From Clostridiales bacterium (GTDB lineage Bacteria; Bacillota; Clostridia; Lachnospirales; Lachnospiraceae), in assembly GCA_019416265.1 (NCBI GenBank), contig DXXQ01000037.1, forward strand, positions 1 to 18,132: DNA of 18,132 bases. The letters are read 5' to 3'. A program made the position numbers and the translations under genes. The notes beneath the pieces were generated by a model. The model was not told the DNA's origin. It did not search any database and worked only from the letters and a program-made list of their open reading frames with translations. Below are positions 1-8,875 of the stretch, in pieces; within the stretch, counting starts at the first letter, position 1, and each line of letters starts with the position of its first letter.

Positions 1-100
1 CTCCACGTGTTCTGTAGTATGTCAGTCTTATAAAAATAGTATCAGAAGGAAACTAAAATAGAAAGCGAAAACCAGTGCAACTGTTTCATGACGCATTGGT

Positions 101-117
101 GTCTTTCGCAGAAAGAC
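101..117 (+). promoter_or_regulatory. Perfect inverted repeat just upstream of the lipoprotein start
   Basis: GTCTTTC (101-107) and GAAAGAC (111-117) form a perfect 7-bp stem with a 3-nt loop, ending 11 nt before the ATG at 129. No clear AGGAGG lies between the stem and the start; the only purine-rich ribosome-binding stretch (GAAAGACGGG, 111-120) is partly inside the 3' arm. The element could be an RNA hairpin that limits translation or a DNA operator. The symmetry is seen directly; the role is inferred. Confidence 0.5.
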
Positions 118-128
118 GGGTTATAAAA

Positions 129-1094
129 ATGAAAAGAGCAATGGTGGTACTTTTGGCGGGAGGTATGACACTTGGACTGGCAGCATGCGGGGGCAGCGGA
201 AAAGAGGACAATGGCGATTCTGCAGGAAGCGGCGCTGCAGAAACGTATAAGATTTCTTATAACCTCAACGCAGGAAACACAACAGATATGCCGGATTACC
301 AGTTTGTGGGTGGACGTCTTTCAGGTATGCTGAACTACGAGGGGCGTCTTTATACAGATATCACACTGAACTTAAACGAGGATGGAACTTATGACCTGAC
401 GTCTGACACATATACGATGCAAAATAATGAAAGAGTTGAGATCGGAGCCAGTGACGGAATCGGTATGGTATGCATCGTAAACGCAGAAGGAACATTTGAG
501 GACAACGGAGACGGCACAGTGACAACATCGGCTGCAGAGTATGTGGACTATGAACTTGAGACAGACGTATATTCAGGAGAAATAGTATCAGCGGCAGGTC
601 TTGCGGCGGTAGAAGGGGAGACATCCGGAGAATATAACAGCGATGAGACGCCGATCCTTCTTGACTGGGTGCCGGAGACGATTTTTACACTCGGTGAGAA
701 CGGAGACATTGTAACATATGCAAGGGCTGACGGAGCGGCAGGAACGGCTGAGAACACTGAGGGAACAGATGCTGCTGAAGATGGAAACGAAGCAACAGCG
801 ACAACAGCGGCTGAACTGATTGCGATCCCCAGTGATGACGGTGCGACTTCCTTTACACTGTATGATGACGGATCTTACAGATTTTACTTTGAGAGCCATC
901 AGGTAGAAGACCTTGGAACATATACATATGATGCAGCAACGTCTACACTGACGATTACGGATGCAAACGGAACCCAGACAGTCTCCTCAGCAGACGGTGA
1001 CAACGTAGTATTTCATTATGCATACAGCCAGAGTGCAGACCTTACAGGAGACTTTACAGTGGCGGCGGCAGATCTTACAGCAGTGTTATCATAG
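129..1094 (+). CDS. Secreted lipoprotein with two beta-rich repeats, first gene of the glycan locus
   Basis: Predicted 321-aa lipoprotein. The start at 129 is preferred to the in-frame GTG at 75 because it places a classic lipoprotein signal at the N-terminus: MKR, a hydrophobic core, then lipobox L-A-A-C with Cys20 as the lipidated residue, followed by a Gly/Ser/acidic linker. Two regions look alike: about residues 60-150 and 215-300 each run as a hydrophobic strand, a D-G-(T/S)-Y turn, a G-T-(F/Y) strand and then T-rich strands, as in lipocalin-like beta repeats. They are joined by an Ala/Thr/Glu-rich linker (about 195-225). No catalytic motif was seen. It sits 32 nt upstream of the GH3 gene and probably shares its transcript, so it may bind carbohydrate or partner with the tethered glycosidase. 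The lipoprotein assignment is firm; the function is unknown. Confidence 0.85.
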   Translation: MKRAMVVLLAGGMTLGLAACGGSGKEDNGDSAGSGAAETYKISYNLNAGNTTDMPDYQFVGGRLSGMLNYEGRLYTDITLNLNEDGTYDLTSDTYTMQNNERVEIGASDGIGMVCIVNAEGTFEDNGDGTVTTSAAEYVDYELETDVYSGEIVSAAGLAAVEGETSGEYNSDETPILLDWVPETIFTLGENGDIVTYARADGAAGTAENTEGTDAAEDGNEATATTAAELIAIPSDDGATSFTLYDDGSYRFYFESHQVEDLGTYTYDAATSTLTITDANGTQTVSSADGDNVVFHYAYSQSADLTGDFTVAAADLTAVLS

Positions 1095-1126
1095 TGCAGA
1101 CAGCCTGAATGAAGGAGCGGTGTGAT

Positions 1127-4100
1127 ATGAGAGAAAAAGGAAAGAAGAGTAAGACCCGGATTTATCGCGGACTGACAGGCATTTTTGCCGCACTTCTGGT
1201 TCTGACCGGAAGTGTCCGTACGGTTGCATTTGACTGGGAGGACAGAGTGAATGAACTGCTCGGTGTGTCCAGTGAAGGGGTAGAGAGAAGTTGGGATGCA
1301 GAGGATTATATTTACCCGTCAGACTATGATACGGCGGCAGAGCTGGTCGAAGCTGAGATTGAACTGGCCACGAGAATTCAGGCCGAGGGTACGGTGCTTC
1401 TTAAGGGAATCGCCGAGGCGGGCGGAACGAATGTTACGCTGTTTGGTATGCGCAGTCATGAAATGCAGTATGGCGGTACGATGGGGGGAAGAGTATCCGA
1501 GAAACAGTGCGTCAGCCTGGCGGATGCCCTGACGGAATCCGGCTTTAATGTTAATCCGGTGATGCAGCAGTTCTATTCTGACATGGCCCAGACTTATATT
1601 CCGGGAAACGCAGCAGGGGCGGCCAATGTAGACACAAATACAGGTACAACAGTCAACGAAGTGCCGGTAAGTGAATATACACAGACACAGGCAGAGAGCT
1701 ATGGCGAGTACAGTGATGCGGCGATCGTGGTACTGGGAAGAGATTCTTCCGAGGGAAGCGACTACTATCCGGGAGCGGAAGGAATTGCAAATGCGGATGA
1801 GTTTTCCGAGAGCCCCACAGGAAATATCCTCGGTTTATCAGATGATGAGAGAGACTTGATATCTTATGTAGAATCTCAGGGATTCGGAAAAGTGATCGTG
1901 CTGATCAATTCCGGAAGCGCCATGGAGCTCGAAGAGCTTGATGCAGATGAAGGGGTGGACACGATCATGTGGATCGGTAATCCGGGATGCTACGGTACAT
2001 ACGGCATTGCGCAGGTATTAAGCGGTGAGGTGCTCCCATCCGGACATCTTTCGGATACTTATGCGGTCAATTCCGCTCTGTCACCGGCAGCAGTAAACTA
2101 CGGCGCTTACACATTTATAAATGCGGCTGATATCGACACATCGCCGAACGATGCGCTGCGCTCAAGCTGGTACTTAGCAGAGACGGAAGGAATTTATATT
2201 GGATATAAATACTATGAGACGAGATATTATGATACTGTCACAGGACAGGGGAATGCGTCTGAGGCTGCACACGGCGAGTCGGCTGATGGCGGAGAAGTAT
2301 GGGACTATGACAACGAAGTGACCTATGCTTTCGGATATGGTATTGAGGGATCGACGTTTACAGAGGAGATTACGGACAGCAGCATTGACTGGTTCGGCGA
2401 GGAAGACTCTACAGTGACTGTGAGAGTGACGAACACAGGAGATGCGGCGGCGAAACACGTGGTACAGCTCTACGTATCGCAGCCGTATACAGTTTATGAC
2501 AGAAAGAACGGAGTGGAAAAATCCGCGATCCAGCTTGTCGGATATGCGAAGACCGGAGAGGCTTTTGAATCCGATTATACACAATCCGTGCTTCTTGCTC
2601 CGGGCGAGAGTGAGGATGTAACGGTAACATTTAATACAAGTGATTTTCGGACGTATGACGATACATATGCACATGATGATGTGACAGGAGCTTATACACT
2701 GGAAGCAGGAGAGTATGTGTTCTCGACAGGGAACGGCGCTCATGACGCCGTTCAGGCTGTGTTGAAGTATCAGCATCCGGAGATGATGCAGGACGTAACA
2801 CCGACCGGTGTAACAATGGCGGTTAATCTTGATGAGGACATGGCATTTACGGAGTCAAATGACACACTGGTTCAGAATCAGCTTGAGGATGCGGACCTGA
2901 ATTCCTGGGACTGCGGAACAGAAGTGACATATCTGACTAGAAACGACTGGGCGGGAACATTCCCCACCGAAGTAATATTTGTAACGGCGACGGAAGAGAT
3001 GACCAGGCTCCTGCAGAATGCTATTTATGATGCAAATGAAGCAAATGCCCAGTACGACGGAGAGACTGGCTGGGAATATGAGCAGGATCTGGGAGTTGTG
3101 GCGGCGCAGCTTATTGGTGCGGATTATGATGATCCTCGTTACGAAGATCTGATTAATGAGGTTAGTCTTCAGGACATATTAAATCAGTACACGGCAAATG
3201 AGGAGACATTGGAGTCGATTGGTCTGCCGAGAGTAAATGGTGCTGACAGTCCGTTGGGAATCATAGGAATTCTGGGCAGATTGACTGAAGGCACGATCTA
3301 TGAGGTGGAAGAGTCGGACGAGTATTACGGATATGAGACAAATGTATATGAGAGTGAGGTTGTCGTAGCCTCCACCTACAGTCATCTGTTGGCATCGGAG
3401 CAGGGACGTATGATCGGAAATGATTCGATTTGGACCCTTGTTACTTCTTGGAATGCTCCCGGACTGAATATACACAGATCTCCGTACAACGCAAGAAATT
3501 ATGAATATTATTCAGAAGATTCTGTGCTTACCGGAAGTATGGGCGCGGATCTGGTGAGAAAAGCGCAGGAATACGGTGTGGCGGCTACAGCAAAGCACTT
3601 CGCATTTAATGATCAGGAGACGAACCGTGACGGTGTGGCAGTATTTATTGATGAGCAGGCAGCGAGAGAGAATGAACTCAGAGGATTTCAGATTACTATT
3701 GAAGATGGCGGCCTTATGAACCTGATGTCCGCATTCAACCGTATCGGGCTGACTCACTGCGGTGCCAGTCAGGAACTGATGAACGGCATCCTTCGCGGAG
3801 AGTGGGGATTCAATGGGAAACTGATCACTGACTCTGTGAAATCAGCGCAGTATTTCCTCCCGAGTGAATGCCTGATGGCCGGCAATGACCAGATGCTCGG
3901 AGGCGGAAATAGCTCTGCTGCGTGGGGCTACAGTGTGGAAGTGTTCGAAAATGATCCGGCACTCCAGGCACAGCTCAGGGAATCTTACCACCGCCATCTG
4001 TACACGGCGATCAACAGCAACCGGATGAACGGAATCACAGAGGAAAGCTCTGTAGCCAGTGAATATACGGTATGGCAGTGGGCACTGATAGGTGCGTGGG

Positions 4101-4183
4101 GCGTATGTATCGGCCTGACGGCAGTATCCGCCATCCTGTGGGCATTAAGCGTCCGGTGGAACAGGGAAAAACAGATGGGGTGA
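1127..4183 (+). CDS. Membrane-anchored glycoside hydrolase family 3 with permuted domain order
   Basis: 1018-aa beta-glycosidase-like protein. The start at 1127 is chosen because AAGGAG (1112-1117) lies 9 nt upstream; an ATG at 1109 has no such site. Order: N-terminal hydrophobic helix (about 15-34) after a Lys/Arg-rich tail; GH3 C-terminal alpha/beta sandwich (about 80-340, with the E-G-I-Y-I-G-Y-K-Y-Y segment and a following F-G-Y-G motif near 402); fibronectin III-like domain (about 425-540); then the GH3 N-terminal barrel (about 640-925). This reversed order is known in some ruminal and gut Clostridia beta-glucosidases. In the barrel, K-H-F is at 823-825 and the likely nucleophile is Asp902 in L-I-T-D-S. 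A second helix (about 986-1008) and basic tail follow, so both ends should be cytoplasmic and the catalytic body outside. Exact substrate (beta-glucoside, beta-xyloside or other) cannot be read. Confidence 0.92.
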   Translation: MREKGKKSKTRIYRGLTGIFAALLVLTGSVRTVAFDWEDRVNELLGVSSEGVERSWDAEDYIYPSDYDTAAELVEAEIELATRIQAEGTVLLKGIAEAGGTNVTLFGMRSHEMQYGGTMGGRVSEKQCVSLADALTESGFNVNPVMQQFYSDMAQTYIPGNAAGAANVDTNTGTTVNEVPVSEYTQTQAESYGEYSDAAIVVLGRDSSEGSDYYPGAEGIANADEFSESPTGNILGLSDDERDLISYVESQGFGKVIVLINSGSAMELEELDADEGVDTIMWIGNPGCYGTYGIAQVLSGEVLPSGHLSDTYAVNSALSPAAVNYGAYTFINAADIDTSPNDALRSSWYLAETEGIYIGYKYYETRYYDTVTGQGNASEAAHGESADGGEVWDYDNEVTYAFGYGIEGSTFTEEITDSSIDWFGEEDSTVTVRVTNTGDAAAKHVVQLYVSQPYTVYDRKNGVEKSAIQLVGYAKTGEAFESDYTQSVLLAPGESEDVTVTFNTSDFRTYDDTYAHDDVTGAYTLEAGEYVFSTGNGAHDAVQAVLKYQHPEMMQDVTPTGVTMAVNLDEDMAFTESNDTLVQNQLEDADLNSWDCGTEVTYLTRNDWAGTFPTEVIFVTATEEMTRLLQNAIYDANEANAQYDGETGWEYEQDLGVVAAQLIGADYDDPRYEDLINEVSLQDILNQYTANEETLESIGLPRVNGADSPLGIIGILGRLTEGTIYEVEESDEYYGYETNVYESEVVVASTYSHLLASEQGRMIGNDSIWTLVTSWNAPGLNIHRSPYNARNYEYYSEDSVLTGSMGADLVRKAQEYGVAATAKHFAFNDQETNRDGVAVFIDEQAARENELRGFQITIEDGGLMNLMSAFNRIGLTHCGASQELMNGILRGEWGFNGKLITDSVKSAQYFLPSECLMAGNDQMLGGGNSSAAWGYSVEVFENDPALQAQLRESYHRHLYTAINSNRMNGITEESSVASEYTVWQWALIGAWGVCIGLTAVSAILWALSVRWNREKQMG

Positions 4184-4189
4184 GAATTC

Positions 4190-4711
4190 ATGAGTAAGAA
4201 GAAAAGAAAGATAAAATTAGATATTGCGATGATGGTGCTGACAGTAGCAGGTATGGTGATGTTCCTGCTCAGCTATACGACAGGGTACTATGTATTCGGA
4301 CAGATGCACAGTGTAGCAATTCTGGTCTGTCTGTTTGCAGCGGTTGTTGTGGAACTGATCGGAGCATATGTGCGGGAGCGCCGGCTAGTCAAGATATCGA
4401 GTAAGACGTCTAATAATGCGGAGATCGGCATTTATGCGCAGGAAAAAAGCGCTGAAAAAGAATGGCCGTATATACTGGTGACTACGATGATTGTCCTGCT
4501 CTGCTGGGCAGTTGGAATGATCCTGATGGATCGAGTGGAAGCTGTAGGTAATTGTATTGTGACAGACTTTGACTCCGGACACGGCGGAGAGGAGGCAGTG
4601 TATATGTCATTTGTTGCGATCGGATTATTCCTGGCAGCAGTCATATTGGGGATTGTGAAGAGTTTCCTGGGCGGAAGAAGTATAGAGGTGGTGGAGACGA
4701 ATGAAGATTAG
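4190..4711 (+). CDS. Small four-helix membrane protein of unknown function
   Basis: 173-aa integral membrane protein with a Lys/Arg-rich N-terminus and four predicted helices at about residues 11-31, 42-60, 93-113 and 138-157. The segment between helices 3 and 4 holds a conserved-looking D-F-D-S-G-H-G-G-E-E stretch around residues 126-135. By the positive-inside rule this loop is probably extracytoplasmic, on the same side as the GH3 catalytic body. It starts 6 nt after the GH3 stop behind a GGTGAG site and overlaps the GH5 start by 11 nt, so it is translationally embedded between two glycosidases. The family was not recognised. It could stabilise or position the tethered GH3, but that rests only on gene order. 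Confidence 0.85.
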   Translation: MSKKKRKIKLDIAMMVLTVAGMVMFLLSYTTGYYVFGQMHSVAILVCLFAAVVVELIGAYVRERRLVKISSKTSNNAEIGIYAQEKSAEKEWPYILVTTMIVLLCWAVGMILMDRVEAVGNCIVTDFDSGHGGEEAVYMSFVAIGLFLAAVILGIVKSFLGGRSIEVVETNED

Positions 4712-5849
4712 AGGTGTGAATTTCGGAAATTGGCTGGTACTGGAAAAGTGGATGAGCCCGGAGCTATTTGACGGAATCGATGCGGAAGACGAAGTGTGGA
4801 TGAACCGGGTCATGGACCAGGCGGAGAAAGAAGCACTCCTCAAGAAGCACCGGAACACATATATAACGGAGAAGGATTTCAAGCAGGTCGCTGACTGGGG
4901 CATGAACCTGATCAGGCTGCCGGTACCGTTCTTCGTATTTGGCGACAGAGAACCTTATATCGGGTGTATCGAATATGTGGATAAAGCGTTTGACTGGGCA
5001 GAAAAATACGGCGTGCAGATCCTTGTAGATCTGCATACCGTGCCTGGCAGCCAGAACGGTTACGACAATGGAGGAATCACCGGAGTATGCAAGTGGTGCA
5101 AAAATCCTGAGGAAGTTGAATTTGCCCTGAGTGTGCTGGAGAGGCTGGCACAGCGTTACGGAAACCGGAGAGGCCTGTACGGTATCGAAGTGTTGAACGA
5201 ACCCATAAGCTGGCTCGTATATACGACGGCGCCTTCTACGGGGAAAGCGCGGGATAAGAAAGAGGCGGAAGGTTCCGCATATGTCCCAATGAAATTTCTG
5301 AAACCGTTTTACATAGAGGCATATAAACGCCTGAGAAGGATTCTGCCGGAAGAGAAGACTATCGTGTTCCACGACGGATTCCGGCTGGGGGCGTGGAAAG
5401 ATTTCTTCAAGAAAGCAGGAATGAAAAATGTAGTGATCGACACTCATATCTATATCAGTGCCATGGAAGGATTCTTCCCGCTGCATATCCTTCCTGTATA
5501 TAAAATATATGTGTGGTATAACAAGAGGGTCATTAAAAAGACTGCGCGCTATACGCCAGTAGTGGTCGGTGAGTGGAATATTGTAAATAAAAGAGCGCTC
5601 ATCAGGGCAGAGAAAGAAAGAGATACTAAACGGCAGAGACAGATCTGCCGGGAGGAGCACTGGAAGATCGAGGATCTGGAACGGGATGCCTGGGAATCTT
5701 CAGCGGGCTGGATCTACTGGAGCTATAAGCTGCACAGTGATACAGATTGCGAGGAAGCATGGAAGAATATCAGAAACACGCTGGACGGCTGGGACTTTAC
5801 AAGGACAGCTGCACATGGATGGTGGAGAGAAGCGTATGACAAACAATAA
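4701..5849 (+). CDS. Cytoplasmic glycoside hydrolase family 5 (exo-beta-glucanase-like)
   Basis: 382-aa GH5 (clan A barrel) enzyme without signal peptide or membrane segment, so it should act in the cytoplasm. The N-terminal motif R-G-V-N-F-G-N-W-L-V-L-E (4-15) strongly resembles fungal-type exo-beta-1,3-glucanases. D-L-H is at 110-112. The acid/base glutamate is Glu167 in E-V-L-N-E-P and the nucleophile is Glu291 in V-V-G-E-W-N; both are intact. W-I-Y-W-S-Y-K near residue 340 fits the end of the barrel. The start overlaps the upstream gene by 11 nt, with GAGGTGGTGGAG just before it. Its end overlaps the symporter start by 14 nt, suggesting coupled translation and that it hydrolyses imported oligosaccharide or glycoside. 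GH5 membership is firm; beta-1,3 or beta-1,6 specificity is inferred from the motif only. Confidence 0.9.
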   Translation: MKIRGVNFGNWLVLEKWMSPELFDGIDAEDEVWMNRVMDQAEKEALLKKHRNTYITEKDFKQVADWGMNLIRLPVPFFVFGDREPYIGCIEYVDKAFDWAEKYGVQILVDLHTVPGSQNGYDNGGITGVCKWCKNPEEVEFALSVLERLAQRYGNRRGLYGIEVLNEPISWLVYTTAPSTGKARDKKEAEGSAYVPMKFLKPFYIEAYKRLRRILPEEKTIVFHDGFRLGAWKDFFKKAGMKNVVIDTHIYISAMEGFFPLHILPVYKIYVWYNKRVIKKTARYTPVVVGEWNIVNKRALIRAEKERDTKRQRQICREEHWKIEDLERDAWESSAGWIYWSYKLHSDTDCEEAWKNIRNTLDGWDFTRTAAHGWWREAYDKQ

Positions 5850-7317
5850 GACAGACAGTGGAACAAAGCGTAAGACGAGTATATGGAACAATAAAATATT
5901 CCGGACAAGGGTAAAATCAAAAGACGTGACCATATGGGAGATGGCATTTGGATATTTCTTAGGGCCTCTGGGGGTACTGATCATGACGACGCTGGTCAGC
6001 ACGTATTATCTGACCTATTACCGGACCTACGACGACATCATCGCTCAGGGATCGTTCCTGACACTTCTGCCGCTCGTATCTGTGATCCCGATGGTGCTTG
6101 CGAATATCATTGTAGGCGTACTGATAGGCAGGACGAACACAAGAGAGGGGAAGGCAAGACCGTACATACTGGCAGCAGCGCCCCTGCTCCTTGTATCCGG
6201 TATCCTGATCTTCTGTATCCCTTACCTGAGCCTAGGCTTCCGGATGGTGTGGATGGCGCTGACCTATAATTTGTTCGCTGCGGTGGCTAACCCGCTGTAT
6301 GCCACGCCCCATTATCTGATGGTGTCGCTGTCCACCAGAAATCTGGAACAGCGGGGAACGCTGTCCGTGGTGGCAAACATTCCCGCGGTGGCTGCGAATG
6401 GACTCTTCAGCAGTATCGTCATGCCCCTGATCTTAAGCTGGATCAAGTCCGCCGCAGACAATCAGGGGGTACAGAACCGTTGGCAGTTTATCATGGTAGT
6501 ATTCTCCGTGATCGCATTCTTTGCTTGTATTCTTGAGTATTACTTTACGAGGGAGCGTATTACGGAGGAGGGAGGAGGACCCGAAGAAGAGGAAGAAAAG
6601 GTATCGTCTCTAAAACAGCTCAAGGCTGCGGCGAGTGACAAATACTGGTGGATCATCATGGCCTTCTATGCTCTCTATCAGGCAGGCGTCATGTTCAAAG
6701 GAGGCTTCATCTTCAACATTTACTGCAATGAATTTTTTGCGGAGACGCAGATATTCGGGATGCAGCTCAACGGAGAAATGGTACAGTCCGTGCTGGCTTT
6801 GATCAGCGGTATTCCGCTTGCAGCGGGTATGCTGTTCATCTGGCCTCTTGCGAATAAATTCGGTAAGAGGAACATGGTCGTTGTCGGTCTGGTATTCTCC
6901 ATTGTGGGAAGTATCATCTGCGTGTCTGCCCCCGGCAATTTTATGGTGGTGCTGGTCGGACAGACATTCAAGGGAACCGGAAGTATTCCTGGCGCATATA
7001 TCATGATGGCGCTCTTTGCGGACGTGTTGGAACATCTGGAGGCCAGATTCGGATTTCGCTGCGACGGCGTGTCTATGTCCGTATACAATGCGATTCTTAC
7101 AACTGTAAACGGACTGGCAACTACATTCTTTCTCTTTTTCTATGACAATTCAGCCTTTTCATCATCGGGAGTGGCGGAGTTTTTCTTTGTAGGTTATGAG
7201 ATATTTGCTCATGTAGCGCTGATCATCCTGCTGTCATTTATGAATGTGGAGAAGAATATCAAAGCGGATCAAAAGATTATCGCAGAGAGAAAAAGTTTAA
7301 AAGGAAATAATGCATAA
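5836..7317 (+). CDS. GPH-family (MelB-like) glycoside:cation symporter
   Basis: 493-aa MFS-superfamily transporter with about 12 hydrophobic segments. Diagnostic features of the glycoside-pentoside-hexuronide family are the loop R-E-G-K-A-R-P-Y (about 103-110), matching the G-K-x-R-P-W signature of MelB relatives, and a late D-V-L-E-H-L-E...R-C-D-G-V-S segment (about 396-413), equivalent to the D-Y-x-E...R-x-E-G-x-x-x-S motif before helix 11. A charged, Glu-rich cytoplasmic loop (about 235-255) joins the two six-helix halves. The start at 5836 is selected because it follows GTGGAGAGA and gives a normal N-terminus; the frame is open further upstream only because it overlaps GH5. It likely imports the di- or oligosaccharide produced by the surface GH3, coupled to H+ or Na+. 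The sugar is not predictable from sequence. Confidence 0.9.
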   Translation: MTNNKTDSGTKRKTSIWNNKIFRTRVKSKDVTIWEMAFGYFLGPLGVLIMTTLVSTYYLTYYRTYDDIIAQGSFLTLLPLVSVIPMVLANIIVGVLIGRTNTREGKARPYILAAAPLLLVSGILIFCIPYLSLGFRMVWMALTYNLFAAVANPLYATPHYLMVSLSTRNLEQRGTLSVVANIPAVAANGLFSSIVMPLILSWIKSAADNQGVQNRWQFIMVVFSVIAFFACILEYYFTRERITEEGGGPEEEEEKVSSLKQLKAAASDKYWWIIMAFYALYQAGVMFKGGFIFNIYCNEFFAETQIFGMQLNGEMVQSVLALISGIPLAAGMLFIWPLANKFGKRNMVVVGLVFSIVGSIICVSAPGNFMVVLVGQTFKGTGSIPGAYIMMALFADVLEHLEARFGFRCDGVSMSVYNAILTTVNGLATTFFLFFYDNSAFSSSGVAEFFFVGYEIFAHVALIILLSFMNVEKNIKADQKIIAERKSLKGNNA

Positions 7318-7364
7318 GGCTTAAAGTATAATGGAAAAACGTGAAATAAGGAGGAAAAAGGAAG

Positions 7365-8867
7365 TTGGAATCAATGAAACAAATATATAATCCATATCTT
7401 CCGCTGTGGGAATATGTGCCGGATGGGGAACCTCATGTGTTTGAGGGGAGGGTATATATTTATGGCTCTCATGATATTGCGAATGGAACGGCATATTGTC
7501 AGGGGGATTATGTAACATGGTCCGCGCCGGAAGATGATCTGACTGACTGGAGATATGAGGGTGTCATTTACAGAAAGACGCAGGATCCTTCTAATGCAGA
7601 CGGAAAATTGGAATTGTGGGCGCCTGATGTAACACAGGGACCGGACGGACGATACTATCTGTATTATTGTCTGGCTTTTAATCCGGAAATTGGAGTTGCG
7701 GTAAGCGATTCTCCGGCAGGTCCGTTTGAGTATTACGGACACGTTCATTATCCGGATCACCTTATGGGAGGAAAGGTAGTAGCAGAGGATATGCCTTTTG
7801 ATCCTGCTGTACTGACTGACGAAGACGGCAGAGTCTATCTGTATTATGGATTCGCTCCGGCAGCAGAGAAAGGGATGATCTTTTCGCATTGTACAGATGA
7901 AGGAGCTGATGCCTCATTATCAGAAACGGAGAGACAATCAGAAAATCAGAAGATTCCGCCGGTTGGAGAAAATTCAATGGTTACAGAGCTGGAACCGGAC
8001 ATGGTAACGGTGAAGTATCGGCCGAAAATCCTGATACCGGGCGGCAATTATACGATGGGAACAGGATTTGAAGGGCACGGATTCTTTGAAGCATCTTCGA
8101 TAAGAAAAGTAGGGGAGAAATATTACTTTGTATATTCTAGCCATAAAAGCCATGAGCTGTGTTATGCAGTAAGCGACAGTCCGGATAAAGGATTTCGCTA
8201 TGGTGGAATTATTGTTTCAAATGGTGACATCGGGTTAAATGGAAATAGAACCCCGGTCAATACTCTCGGAAATAATCACGGAGGAATAGTCAGGATAAAC
8301 GGAGACTGGTATATTTTTTATCACCGACAGACGAATGGAACCGAATTTTCAAGGCAGGGATGTGCGGAAAAAATATATATTGATGAAAACGGAGAAATTC
8401 GCCAGGTTGAGATTACGAGCTACGGACTTAATAAGGGACCGCTTAAAGGAAGCGGGAACTATCCGGCGGCGATTGCCTGTCATATTACCAGTAAAAATAC
8501 ATTAAATTGGATTGATTATGATAATCCGGTGGTACATATGCAGACAAGAATTGTGGAGCAGAAGAATGAATCTTATATTACAGGCATTACAGACCAAACA
8601 GTAATAGGATATAAATATTTTGTGATAGATAAACCAAAAGATATCATGTTAGAGATAAGAGGAAAATTTTCGGGAAAGATCAGTGTTGCTGCTGACAAGG
8701 AGGGGAAGAGGACAATCGGTAAACGGGAAATACAGTTTGATTTACATAGCTGGGAAAATTATTGTATAGAACTGAAAAGTTTACCAGAAGAAATTACTGC
8801 TTTATATTTCATTGTTGAAGGACAGGGAAGTATGGATATGAGGACACTGGCATTTATTAGCCGATAG
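7365..8867 (+). CDS. Glycoside hydrolase family 43 enzyme with C-terminal beta-sandwich
   Basis: 500-aa GH43-type five-bladed propeller without signal peptide, probably cytoplasmic. Candidate catalytic residues are the base Asp20 (V-P-D-G-E-P), the pKa-modulating Asp146 in F-D-P-A-V-L-T-D-E-D-G, and the acid Glu242 in F-F-E-A-S-S. W-A-P-D-V (85-89) is another common family motif. Residues about 365-500 look like a CBM6-like beta-sandwich ending in G-Q-G-S...L-A-F-I. The TTG at 7365 is preferred over ATG at 7374 because AAGGAGG (7348-7354) is 10 nt from the TTG but 19 nt from the ATG. It is 47 nt after the symporter and ends just before a terminator. GH43 enzymes usually cleave alpha-L-arabinofuranosyl or beta-xylosyl bonds, an odd companion for a GH5 glucanase. 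Its composition is more AT-rich than the preceding genes. Confidence 0.9.
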   Translation: MESMKQIYNPYLPLWEYVPDGEPHVFEGRVYIYGSHDIANGTAYCQGDYVTWSAPEDDLTDWRYEGVIYRKTQDPSNADGKLELWAPDVTQGPDGRYYLYYCLAFNPEIGVAVSDSPAGPFEYYGHVHYPDHLMGGKVVAEDMPFDPAVLTDEDGRVYLYYGFAPAAEKGMIFSHCTDEGADASLSETERQSENQKIPPVGENSMVTELEPDMVTVKYRPKILIPGGNYTMGTGFEGHGFFEASSIRKVGEKYYFVYSSHKSHELCYAVSDSPDKGFRYGGIIVSNGDIGLNGNRTPVNTLGNNHGGIVRINGDWYIFYHRQTNGTEFSRQGCAEKIYIDENGEIRQVEITSYGLNKGPLKGSGNYPAAIACHITSKNTLNWIDYDNPVVHMQTRIVEQKNESYITGITDQTVIGYKYFVIDKPKDIMLEIRGKFSGKISVAADKEGKRTIGKREIQFDLHSWENYCIELKSLPEEITALYFIVEGQGSMDMRTLAFISR

Positions 8868-8875
8868 ATAAAAGT

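Noticed and set aside
2174..2776. Long open frame on the minus strand inside the GH3 gene
   Set aside because: No ribosome binding site and composition biased by the opposite strand's codons; fully covered by a well-supported GH3 enzyme.
4764..5660. 298-codon open frame antisense to GH5
   Set aside because: Lies entirely within a gene with intact catalytic motifs, has low-complexity Arg/Phe/His-rich content typical of antisense frames, and no start signal.
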